NCBI RefSeq assembly: GCF_026008515.1
Contig: NZ_BQYM01000012.1
Span: forward strand, 41,304-105,303
Length of the DNA: 64,000 bases
Source of the DNA: Hoyosella levis
GTDB taxonomy: Bacteria > Actinomycetota > Actinomycetes > Mycobacteriales > Mycobacteriaceae
Direction: 5' to 3'
Every line of letters begins with the position of its first letter. Within the stretch, counting starts at the first letter, position 1. Positions 1 through 7,259 of the stretch are shown here, piece after piece. A model generated the notes under the pieces. It was not told where the DNA came from and did no database searches. It saw only the letters and a program-made list of their open reading frames with translations. The position numbers were made by a program, and so were the translations under genes.

Positions 1-2
1 TC

Positions 3-836
3 GCCAATGTTGCTGCATCTGAACTTGACCGTGCCCTAGAGAGAATTGGTGTAGGTTTCGTCCGATATGCGGATGATACCTTGATATGGGGCACGGACTA
101 CGGGCGCGTTAGTGAGGCTGCCTCCATTCTTTACGAAGCATCAAGCCGAATCGGCTCTCCGATAAACTCGGGGAAGAGCCTGGGTATAAGGCTGCTATCC
201 AAGGAGGAGACCGTTCATGTCGAGATGTCCTCGACAAAGAGTGTTGACTACCTGGGTCATTGCATCGGATTACGCAAAGTGCGCATGAAAGATTCTTCGG
301 TCGATCGCATTAAAAAAAGGATCGGCGATCTGATATTTACCAATCTAATTCTTGAGCCACTTAACGGAACGCAGCAAGAAAGTCGCCTTAGTGATGTTGA
401 TCGAGACTATGTAACTTTAATCTGGCAGCTCCGTCGTTACCTCTACGGTCCGCTAACTGAGAAGGATGTTCGCCGGTTTCAGGCAGGCGCGATTCCGCCG
501 ATGGCCTTCGAAGGGGTCATGTCGTTCTTTCCTCTGATGGACGATGATGACAGTCTCCGCGAGCTTGATGAGTGGATCGCGGCACGCCTCTGGCTCGCGA
601 TGAGAAAGCGAGCTCGCCTACTCCGTGCGACTGGTTTGGCGGTCCCGCTCCCTCATGCGATTCCGAAGCATCAACTGATCGGCTTCACCTCAAAGTCCTC
701 GCGCACCGGCGACACTGTGGACTTGCGGATGCCTAGTCTTCGCAAGATCGCAAGGGTCATTAGACTGGCAGTCTCCACTCACGGTCTTGGTGTTGTCTCG
801 GGCCAAGCGCCCCTCTATCTCTACGGCGAGGACTAG
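3..836 (+). CDS. Reverse transcriptase, C-terminal part (cut by window edge)
   Basis: The frame is open from the first bases and reads through the reverse-transcriptase active-site box FVRYADD at bases 57-77, followed by the palm end and thumb (SVDYLGH near base 244). About 278 residues are visible; fingers and the first catalytic Asp lie upstream, outside the window. The C-terminal part (QLRRYLYG, then a helical region rich in D, E and R) is not that of a group II intron maturase: no X or HNH domain is seen. It resembles the stand-alone unknown-group/Abi-like reverse transcriptases, several of which are DRT phage-defence proteins; that assignment is inference. Base composition is more A+T-rich than the genes downstream, which suggests separate acquisition. 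No following gene on the same strand looks coupled to it. Confidence 0.8.
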   Translation, partial: ANVAASELDRALERIGVGFVRYADDTLIWGTDYGRVSEAASILYEASSRIGSPINSGKSLGIRLLSKEETVHVEMSSTKSVDYLGHCIGLRKVRMKDSSVDRIKKRIGDLIFTNLILEPLNGTQQESRLSDVDRDYVTLIWQLRRYLYGPLTEKDVRRFQAGAIPPMAFEGVMSFFPLMDDDDSLRELDEWIAARLWLAMRKRARLLRATGLAVPLPHAIPKHQLIGFTSKSSRTGDTVDLRMPSLRKIARVIRLAVSTHGLGVVSGQAPLYLYGED

Positions 837-837
837 C

Positions 838-1252
838 CTCTCCCACTCGCATGAGGCGAGCAAGCCCAATACCGCTGCCACGCGGACGAGGTCCAGCGAC
901 GGTGGGCGGAAATCCTGAGGCGGTGTGGCGGGCGGGCCCGCTCGCCGCGCTCGGTCGCGGCGAGCCAGGCGCGGACGAAGTCCACGCGGAAGGCCAGGGG
1001 GAACTTGCGGGCGCCGCTGGCGGTGCAGCCGGGCGGGGCAAGTAGTGCCTCATAGAGTGGTGTCGAGCGGTGACCGAGATCGTCGATTGCCACGAACAGC
1101 GCGGTCACCGTGTGGTCCGTCGGCTATCCCAAGTCCTGGCCGACGCGTCTGCCGATCTGACGCGTCAGCTTCTGCAAGCATTGGTCAACGCTCTGTTGTC
1201 CGCCGGCGCGGTCCCCGGCAGGCGATGTGGCGAGGGAAAAGGGAGTGTTCAC
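838..1252. mobile_element. Degenerate transposase remnants
   Basis: No intact gene is present. On the minus strand, bases 833-1108 encode a fragment with FPLAFRVDFVRAWLAATERG, which looks like the start of an actinobacterial helix-turn-helix transposase of the IS3 OrfA type. On the plus strand, about 1110-1235 encodes ADASADLTRQLLQALVNALL, which closely resembles the N-terminus of IS256-family (mutator) transposases. Both break off after a few dozen residues. I read this as a graveyard of insertion sequences between the reverse transcriptase and the acetyltransferase genes. No terminal inverted repeats were recognised. Confidence 0.4.
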
Positions 1253-1666
1253 ATGATCCGTGCTCTCGACGAGGACGAGATGGTGGGTCCCGAGCTCGCC
1301 CACCTGGTATGGCTATCCACTGCGGCCAATGATGAGAAGCTGGGCAGGATCCTGCGCGAAGTGTTGCCGGGCCTCCTGCTCATCGGTGTGTTTGAGCACC
1401 GCCGTCTCGTGGCCTTCGTGGCGCTGGACGCCGGTTCCGAGATGATCGTGATCAGGTATATCGCGGTCGATGAGAAATGGCAGGGGCGCGGGCATGGGCG
1501 CTCGCTCGTCAGCGCTGCCCGCGAGATGGTGCCTGGTCGAGGCCTCTGCGCGGAGACCGACGACGACGCTGTGGGCTTCTACCGGCGCATCGGGTTCACC
1601 GTGACAGAAATGGCACGTGATCCGCGGTGGCCCGAGCGCCAGCGCTACGCTTGCGCGCTAGCGTAA
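1253..1666 (+). CDS. GNAT-family N-acetyltransferase
   Basis: A 137-residue protein with the GNAT fold signature. The acetyl-CoA binding loop (Q/R-x-x-G-x-G/A) is WQGRGHGRSLV, after the strand IRYIAVDEK, and the C-terminal motif DDAVGFYRRIGF is the usual motif B. The frame is open further upstream, but that part encodes the IS256 remnant. The ATG at 1253 is chosen because it follows an A/G-rich ribosome site (GGGAAAAGGGAG) and starts directly at the fold. The substrate cannot be told. Single-domain GNATs of this size acetylate small amines, antibiotics or protein N-termini. Confidence 0.8.
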   Translation: MIRALDEDEMVGPELAHLVWLSTAANDEKLGRILREVLPGLLLIGVFEHRRLVAFVALDAGSEMIVIRYIAVDEKWQGRGHGRSLVSAAREMVPGRGLCAETDDDAVGFYRRIGFTVTEMARDPRWPERQRYACALA

Positions 1667-1860
1667 TCAGCGCGGGGCTGGCCCCGCTGGCGAATCTGGT
1701 TCGAGGGCGACACACTAACGGCATCACCCGATCATGAGATCGATTCGACACGTCACGATCGCCCCGCATCGGTCGGTGAGGTAGTGCGCGCACTGCTGGC
1801 ACCGCAGCGCTTCGGGTCGCTACAACCGCGACGCCACGAGAGGCGGACTACGCTCGATCC

Positions 1861-2397
1861 GTGACCATCCCTGGCGACGAGGCCGATGCGTGCCATTCGA
1901 CGGCGGAGCCATTCTCCCCGCCCGGCGAGCGTTCACGGAGGCCTCCGCTAGCGATCACCGGCGCGCCCGAGCCCATGGACGTGGCGAGGCTGCGCTGGCA
2001 GTGGGCCCGGGAGTCCGACCCGGGCATCGGGCTGTGGTCGCACGACCATGGCTTCATCGCGTCGGTTGAGCAATGGGCCAGCCAGGCGCATCGCACGGTC
2101 TGGACCGCGGGGTTCGCGGGGCATGCTGTCGGGATGGTGTGCATGACCGAGCATTCCCGCATGCCCAGCCCGCGGGCCGCAGCGGCGGGTCGCTGGGGCT
2201 ATCTCGGGCACCTCTATGTCGATCCCGGCCACCGGGGGCACGGCATCGCGACCACGCTCGTCGAGCATGTCCTGCATGCTGCTGACCGCCGCGGCTATAG
2301 CAAGGTCATCCTTTCTCCCACCGAGCGCTCCATCGCTGTCTATGAGCGGTGTGGCTTCTCCCGTCGCAACGATCTGATGATTCGCCGCCGCGCGTGA
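1861..2397 (+). CDS. GNAT-family N-acetyltransferase
   Basis: A 178-residue protein. The first 40 residues are unstructured, and the GNAT core starts near residue 41. The acetyl-CoA site is YVDPGHRGHGIATTLVEHVL (about residues 118-137), followed by KVILSPTERSIAVYERCGF, the typical distal motif. The start is taken as GTG 1861; the in-frame ATG at residue 39 would give a compact 140-residue GNAT and may be the true start. It is a lone plus-strand gene, converging on the recombinase gene at 2495. Role unknown; a resistance or modification function for the neighbouring polyketide is possible but has no direct support. The 194 bases between this gene and the previous one hold nothing I recognise. 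Confidence 0.75.
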   Translation: MTIPGDEADACHSTAEPFSPPGERSRRPPLAITGAPEPMDVARLRWQWARESDPGIGLWSHDHGFIASVEQWASQAHRTVWTAGFAGHAVGMVCMTEHSRMPSPRAAAAGRWGYLGHLYVDPGHRGHGIATTLVEHVLHAADRRGYSKVILSPTERSIAVYERCGFSRRNDLMIRRRA

Positions 2398-2494
2398 TGG
2401 CCGAGCAGGGCTGTGCGGGGCGTCCGCCGAACCGGAGCGCGAGGGCTGGTCGTCATAACAGGCGCAAGGCGTCCTCGAGCATGCGGTGCCCTAC

Positions 2495-3145
2495 TCACTG
2501 CGATGTTTCCTTCGTGGCGCTGGTGAGCAGCCGGTAATGCGGCTTCAACGCTGCGGCTGCCTCGGTATAGCGCTGCGTGGTTGCGATGGATTCGTCGCCG
2601 AGCATCCTGGCCAGGGCGTGGATGGTGATGTCAGGGCGGTTCGCCATGGTCGTGGTGAAGGTATGGCGCAACGTGTGAGTGAGTGCCCCGATGGATCGCT
2701 CGGGTTCTATCCCGGCACGCTTGTAGGCTCGCTGCACGCGGTGCTGAAGGGTTCCCTGGATCAGCCGCAGCTCGTCACGGTTGATGAACAGCGGGTCGCG
2801 CGAGTGGAACCCGTTCCACGGCGGGGAATCGCCGGGGGCGCGCCTGCTCGCGCCGAACCGGGCCGCACGGGTGGAGAGGCAGTCCGCGAGGATCGCGGTG
2901 AGCGGTGGGGATGCGTGCGCGATGCGGTCCTTGCCGCGCACGTGGATGCGCAGCTCGGTGGGCGCATCGGGGTGGGGTTGCAGATCCCCGATGTTGAGGC
3001 CGCGCAGCAATGCGAGAGCGGTGGTGGCGAAATCCCGCTCCGGCCAATCGTCGGATCTCCCCGAGGCAGGGGAGCTGGTGGCGAGGCTCTCGATGAGCCG
3101 CTGGACCGCATCACAAAAATGGGCGCGGACGGCAACACCGCCCAC
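2495..3145 (-). CDS. Tyrosine recombinase / phage-type integrase, shortened
   Basis: The C-terminal half is a clear tyrosine recombinase catalytic domain: TLRHTFTTTMA supplies the H-x-x-R pair, LGDESIATTQRYTE supplies the final His/Trp-type position and the nucleophilic Tyr. The N-terminal DNA-binding arm is missing (216 residues against the usual 300-400), and the region that should hold the first catalytic Arg (a GLRxxEL box) reads ALALLRGLNIGDL, which looks collapsed by a small deletion. The start (GTG 3145) is therefore nominal. It sits between the accessory left edge and the end of the polyketide cluster and may be a decayed integrase of an element that brought the cluster. No att core could be recognised. 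Confidence 0.6.
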   Translation of the reverse strand: MGGVAVRAHFCDAVQRLIESLATSSPASGRSDDWPERDFATTALALLRGLNIGDLQPHPDAPTELRIHVRGKDRIAHASPPLTAILADCLSTRAARFGASRRAPGDSPPWNGFHSRDPLFINRDELRLIQGTLQHRVQRAYKRAGIEPERSIGALTHTLRHTFTTTMANRPDITIHALARMLGDESIATTQRYTEAAAALKPHYRLLTSATKETSQ

Positions 3146-3161
3146 GCCCCATCAACCCGGC

Positions 3162-4001
3162 TCACCTGGTCGGTGGCCCACACGACGCCAGCACGCGGTC
3201 CAGCACCGCCTCGTGGTGGGCGCGAGCGGCGAGCCCGAGGCTGACGTTGTGCCCCGCACCGGCCAGGAACGAGTCCTCGACGAGCGCTTGTGGGAAGCGC
3301 CTGCGGAGCTGCTCCCGGTCATATGGCGTACAGGCCCACCAGCCCTCGTGCTCGGCGAAGCTGAAGTGCACGGGACAGGTGACCCCGGGTGCCACGTCTG
3401 CCAGCGTCCGGTGCCAGCGGGGCACGTCGGCGCGCTCCGCCGCCGGGAACGGCTGGGTGATGTTGCGGGCGGCGTGCAGGAAGGTCCCGCTCGGGTAGTT
3501 GCGCACCGGACCCCAGTGCAGGTGCATCGCGCTGCGGGCGTTGTGGTGGGTAACCATCTCGACGGGTACGGCGTAGCGCTCGCCGACGCCACAGGTCTCC
3601 AGACGGCGCACACCGAGGTCAGGGTGCCGTGCCGCCAGGGCAAGTGCGACCTTCCCTCCGAAGGAGTGCCCATAGACCGCCAAGCCGGCCGAGGCCCTAC
3701 CAAGCAACCCGTGCAGCGCCTCGGCCACCACGTCCGACTGGCCAAGGACGCCGAGCCCGACAGGGAAGCAGGCCCGGGAGGCGCCGTAGCCCGGGCGGTC
3801 CAGCGCCAGGACGCTCAATCCGCGCCGCGCAGCCGCGTCGAGCAAAGACCGGTCGTGCCCCGCGGCGTCGAAGTAGGCCGCGCTCATGGCGGCCCCGTGT
3901 AGCGCAACCACCATCCCCCGGGACGGGCCGTCCGGCTCCGCGAGCAGGCCGGAGAGGACCCCGCCCCGTACTCCGAGCAGCACCTCGCGTCGTGGCTTCA
4001 T
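3162..4001 (-). CDS. Alpha/beta hydrolase
   Basis: A 279-residue alpha/beta-hydrolase-fold protein. The nucleophile elbow is GHSFGG (Ser in G-x-S-x-G), with an oxyanion HGAAMS loop near residue 36 and the catalytic His probably in AGAGHNVS near the C-terminus. The ATG at 4001 overlaps the stop of the carboxylase beta gene (ATGA), so the two are translationally coupled, and it is the last gene of the polyketide operon. Possible roles are release or hydrolysis of a polyketide thioester or lactone, or resistance; the substrate is unknown. Assignment to the fold is secure, function is not. Confidence 0.8.
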   Translation of the reverse strand: MKPRREVLLGVRGGVLSGLLAEPDGPSRGMVVALHGAAMSAAYFDAAGHDRSLLDAAARRGLSVLALDRPGYGASRACFPVGLGVLGQSDVVAEALHGLLGRASAGLAVYGHSFGGKVALALAARHPDLGVRRLETCGVGERYAVPVEMVTHHNARSAMHLHWGPVRNYPSGTFLHAARNITQPFPAAERADVPRWHRTLADVAPGVTCPVHFSFAEHEGWWACTPYDREQLRRRFPQALVEDSFLAGAGHNVSLGLAARAHHEAVLDRVLASCGPPTR

Positions 4002-5593
4002 CGCGGTAGGTTCACGTGCTTGCGGTTGCGGCGCTCGCCCTTCGCAGCCAGGACCTCGAACGCCGCGGCGACGGTGGCCCGGGTCTCCACCGGGTCGATC
4101 ACGTCGTCGACGAGACCGCGCTCGGCGGCGTAGTAAGGATGCATCAGCTCGTCGCGGAAGGCTGCGGCCCGCGCACGCTCCTCCGCGGCGGGATTCGCGC
4201 AGCCCGCGATCTCGCGCCGGTAGATAACCCGCGCCGCCGCCTCCGCTCCCATCACGGCGATCTCGTTGCTCGGCCAGGCGAAGCAGAAGTCGGCGCCGAT
4301 GGAGCGCGAGTCCATGACGATGTACGCCCCGCCGTACGCCTTGCGGAGGACGAGCGAGACCCGCGGCACCGTCGCCTGGCAGTAGGCGCTCAGTAGCTTG
4401 GCACCGTGCCGGATGATCCCGCCGTGCTCCTGATCGACCCCGGGCATGAAGCCGGGCACGTCGACGAGAGTGAGCAGGGGGATGTTGAAGCTGTCGCAGA
4501 ACTGCACAAAGCCCGCCCCCTTCTGACTGGACTCGAGGTCCAGTACACCGGCGCGGTGGATCGGCTGGTTCGCCACGATGCCGACGGTGCGGCCACCGAT
4601 CCGCGCGAAGCAGGTGACCAGATTCCGGGACCAACCGGGATGGATCTCGAGGTACTCCCCGTCGTCCACGATCTCCTCGATCACGGCGAGCACATCGTAT
4701 GCCGTGCTCGCCTCCGCGGGCACGATGTCGAGCAGTCGGTGGTTGGGTCGGTCGACCGGGTCGGTGCTGGCGTAGCACGGCGGCTGCTCGCTGCTGTTCT
4801 GCGGCAAGAAACCAAGCAGGTAGCGGGCATCCTCCAGGCACGCCTCCTCCGACTCGTAGGACCGGTGGGCCACCCCGGACATGGTCGCGTGCACCCGCGC
4901 TCCGCCGAGGCTCTCGACGTCGACCTTCTCGCCAGTCACCGTGCCGACCACGTCCGGACCGGTGACGAACATCTGGGACGTGCTCTCGACCATGAAGACG
5001 AAGTCCGTCAGGGCCGGGGAGTACGCCGCGCCACCCGCACAGGGACCGAGCATCAGCGAAAGCTGCGGGACCCGCCCGGAGGCCTCGGTGTTGCGGACGA
5101 AGATGCCGCCGTAGCCCGCGAGCGCCGTCACGCCCTCCTGGATGCGGGCACCCGCCCCGTCATTGAGTGCGATCAGGGGCGCCCCGGCCTGGATCGCGAG
5201 GTCCATCACCCGGTGGATCTTCTGCGCGTGCGCCTCGCCCAACGAGCCGCCGAAGAGACGGAAGTCGTGGCCATAGACGAACACCGAACGGCCGTGCACC
5301 TTGCCGTAGCCCGTTACCACGCCGTCGGTGGCGGGACGGCGGCCCGCCAGGGATGCCGACTCTGCACGGTGCTGACGGAACATCTCCAACTCGTGGAAGG
5401 TGCCTGGGTCGAGCAGGAGCTCAAGCCGCTCGCGGACGGTGAGCTTACCGCGCTCGTGCTGGCGCTCCGACGACGGATCGTCGATGCAGCGCACGTGCGC
5501 ACGGCGACGGTGGAGATCGCCGACCCGATCCGCGATCGAGTCGGGCGTGCAGGCGAAGGGCTCCGCCACGGGGGTCTGGATCAACGCGGTCAT
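3998..5593 (-). CDS. Acyl-CoA carboxylase, carboxyltransferase (beta) subunit
   Basis: 531 residues, normal for the actinobacterial AccD/PccB family, which transfers CO2 from carboxybiotin to acetyl- or propionyl-CoA. The N-terminal acyl-CoA half has FGGSLGEAHAQKI and LGPCAGGAAYSPALTDF; the C-terminal half has QKGAGFVQFCDS, VDVPGFMPG and AYGGAYIVMDSRSIGAD, the two oxyanion-hole regions. The ATG at 5593 follows GAGGAGAAC and overlaps the preceding stop (TGATG). A biotin-carboxylase/biotin-carrier partner is encoded at 16244-18106, on the other side of the PKS genes, so the cluster appears to make its own malonyl-CoA extender units. Acetyl-CoA preference is inferred from the PKS context. Confidence 0.92.
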   Translation of the reverse strand: MTALIQTPVAEPFACTPDSIADRVGDLHRRRAHVRCIDDPSSERQHERGKLTVRERLELLLDPGTFHELEMFRQHRAESASLAGRRPATDGVVTGYGKVHGRSVFVYGHDFRLFGGSLGEAHAQKIHRVMDLAIQAGAPLIALNDGAGARIQEGVTALAGYGGIFVRNTEASGRVPQLSLMLGPCAGGAAYSPALTDFVFMVESTSQMFVTGPDVVGTVTGEKVDVESLGGARVHATMSGVAHRSYESEEACLEDARYLLGFLPQNSSEQPPCYASTDPVDRPNHRLLDIVPAEASTAYDVLAVIEEIVDDGEYLEIHPGWSRNLVTCFARIGGRTVGIVANQPIHRAGVLDLESSQKGAGFVQFCDSFNIPLLTLVDVPGFMPGVDQEHGGIIRHGAKLLSAYCQATVPRVSLVLRKAYGGAYIVMDSRSIGADFCFAWPSNEIAVMGAEAAARVIYRREIAGCANPAAEERARAAAFRDELMHPYYAAERGLVDDVIDPVETRATVAAAFEVLAAKGERRNRKHVNLPR

Positions 5594-5949
5594 CAGTTCT
5601 CCTCGGGGGTGGGGTGAGTGAGCTGCTCGGTCGACGACGGCGGGAGCCGCATGGAAAGGAGGCCGGGCGACGAGGTCGAGTCCGGTGACCACGTCGAGGT
5701 GCGGCCGTGCGCGCGCAGGGCACGCCTCTTGTTCTCGTGCAGACGTGAGTCGAGCAGGCCGGCGTGGGAGGACGGCAGACCCCGCTGGACGCCGGTGCCT
5801 ACGCGGCGCGAGGACACCGCGACGGCACTGGTGGCCAGCGTCTCGCGCAGGCTCGTCTTGTCGAGGAGCGCGCCATCGACAAGGGCATAGCCCACCTTGA
5901 GCGTCTCGCCATAGGTCCAGCACAGCGCAGCGGCCAGGAAGATGCTCAT
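5593..5949 (-). CDS. Small coupled open frame in the polyketide operon, function unknown
   Basis: 118 residues with no domain I recognise. Its start (ATG 5949) overlaps the stop of the MFS transporter gene as ATGA, and its stop overlaps the carboxylase start as TGATG, so it fills the gap with no free bases. The N-terminal 25 residues (MSIFLAAALCWTYGETLKVG) are moderately hydrophobic; the C-terminal part is Ser/Arg/Pro-rich. Many actinobacterial carboxylase beta genes are accompanied by a small epsilon subunit gene, and the position fits, but I see none of the expected epsilon sequence. It may also be only a translational bridge. Confidence 0.5.
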   Translation of the reverse strand: MSIFLAAALCWTYGETLKVGYALVDGALLDKTSLRETLATSAVAVSSRRVGTGVQRGLPSSHAGLLDSRLHENKRRALRAHGRTSTWSPDSTSSPGLLSMRLPPSSTEQLTHPTPEEN

Positions 5950-7253
5950 CGCGAACCTCCGTCGGGAGTGATGAGGGCGACCGCCGCAGCCACGAGAAGC
6001 GCGCCTCCGGCGGCGGCGAGAGACGGAGACAAGGTACGGGCGAGCGCGGTGCCGGCCAGACCGAGCGGGACGGCCAGGGCCGCGCCGGACTGGACTAGGA
6101 CCTGATAGCCGCCCAAGGCCCCAGTGCGCAGGCCGGGCGGGATCGCGGCGACGGCGCGGAGGTTCAACGGCACGAAGCCGAACACGAACGCAAGACCGAC
6201 GAGCGTCGACAACCCGGCCACGACCGGAACCGACCAAGGGGCAAGCAGCGCGCCGAGAAGGTACGCCGTACCCGCACAGGCTGCGGACGCCGCGACCAGC
6301 AGGGCCAGTGGGACCCGGCGGACCAACACCCCCGTCAGTGGGACGGCGAGCGCCATCCCGAGTCCGACCGGCGCAGCCGCCAGAGCAGCGACCGGCACGG
6401 GCCCGGTCACGTACAGCTGTTGCTGCGCGGCCGCGAAGAAGAGCAGGAATGAGCCGTTGAACAGGCCTGCGGTCGCCGCGTTCGTGGCGAAGGATCGGGA
6501 AGCGGCGGCCGGGAGCGCGGCTCGCAGGGGCGCTCGGACCAGCACGACGACGGCACCCGCGGCGAGCAGCCCCCCGCCGACCCGCACTGCGGCTGGGACG
6601 GGAGCGAGAGCCGCCACGATCCCTACGGCCACGGGTATGACGACCGCGACGGCGATGCCGGACGACTGACCGGGCGCGGAGGGGTTGGCGGGCATCCAGC
6701 GCGCGGCGGCCGCAGCGAGGCCGAGTGCCACCGGAGCGGGCCAGCACGCGGCAAGCTGCCAGGACGCGCCCAGCAGCGGAGCAGTGACGAGCAGCCCAGC
6801 GACGAAGCCGCCGCCACCGACCAGGCTGTAGAGCCGGGTCGCGCGCTCCCGATCGGCCGGGTTGGCGAAGGCCTGAGCGAGGACCGCGTTGCCGAGCGGG
6901 GTGGTGAGCCCGGCGCTGAGACCCTTTGCCAGGCGGGCGACGACGAGTGCGGCGGCACCTCCGGCCAGGGCCGAAAGCACGGTCGCGACGGCGAAGACGA
7001 CCAGCGCGACGACGAGGACGGTGCGTGTCCCGAAACGCTCGGCCACCGGCGCCGCGACCGGGATGCCCGCGACGAAACCGAGTGGGAAGGCTGCGGCGAC
7101 TAGCGCGATGTCGCCCGGGCCCAGTCCTACGTCTGCGGTGATCGCTGGGAGCAGAACGAACAACGAGGAGACCTCGACCGTGTCGATCAGGAGGTTTCCC
7201 GCGACGACGGCGAGGACGCCCCAAGGAGCCGCGCGCAGCCCGTTTGTGGTCAT
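5946..7253 (-). CDS. MFS transporter, probable polyketide efflux
   Basis: 435 residues, almost entirely hydrophobic with about 12 predicted membrane segments and Ala/Val/Leu-rich helices. The loop between segments 2 and 3 has the MFS motif-A-like stretch PVAERFGTRTVLV. The ATG at 7253 lies six bases after the stop of the hydroxylase-reductase gene. Position inside the polyketide operon suggests export of, and self-resistance to, the product. It belongs to the same superfamily as the exporter at 22234-23664 but is not closely alike, so the cluster has two distinct exporters. Confidence 0.85.
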   Translation of the reverse strand: MTTNGLRAAPWGVLAVVAGNLLIDTVEVSSLFVLLPAITADVGLGPGDIALVAAAFPLGFVAGIPVAAPVAERFGTRTVLVVALVVFAVATVLSALAGGAAALVVARLAKGLSAGLTTPLGNAVLAQAFANPADRERATRLYSLVGGGGFVAGLLVTAPLLGASWQLAACWPAPVALGLAAAAARWMPANPSAPGQSSGIAVAVVIPVAVGIVAALAPVPAAVRVGGGLLAAGAVVVLVRAPLRAALPAAASRSFATNAATAGLFNGSFLLFFAAAQQQLYVTGPVPVAALAAAPVGLGMALAVPLTGVLVRRVPLALLVAASAACAGTAYLLGALLAPWSVPVVAGLSTLVGLAFVFGFVPLNLRAVAAIPPGLRTGALGGYQVLVQSGAALAVPLGLAGTALARTLSPSLAAAGGALLVAAAVALITPDGGSR

Positions 7254-7259
7254 CGATGC

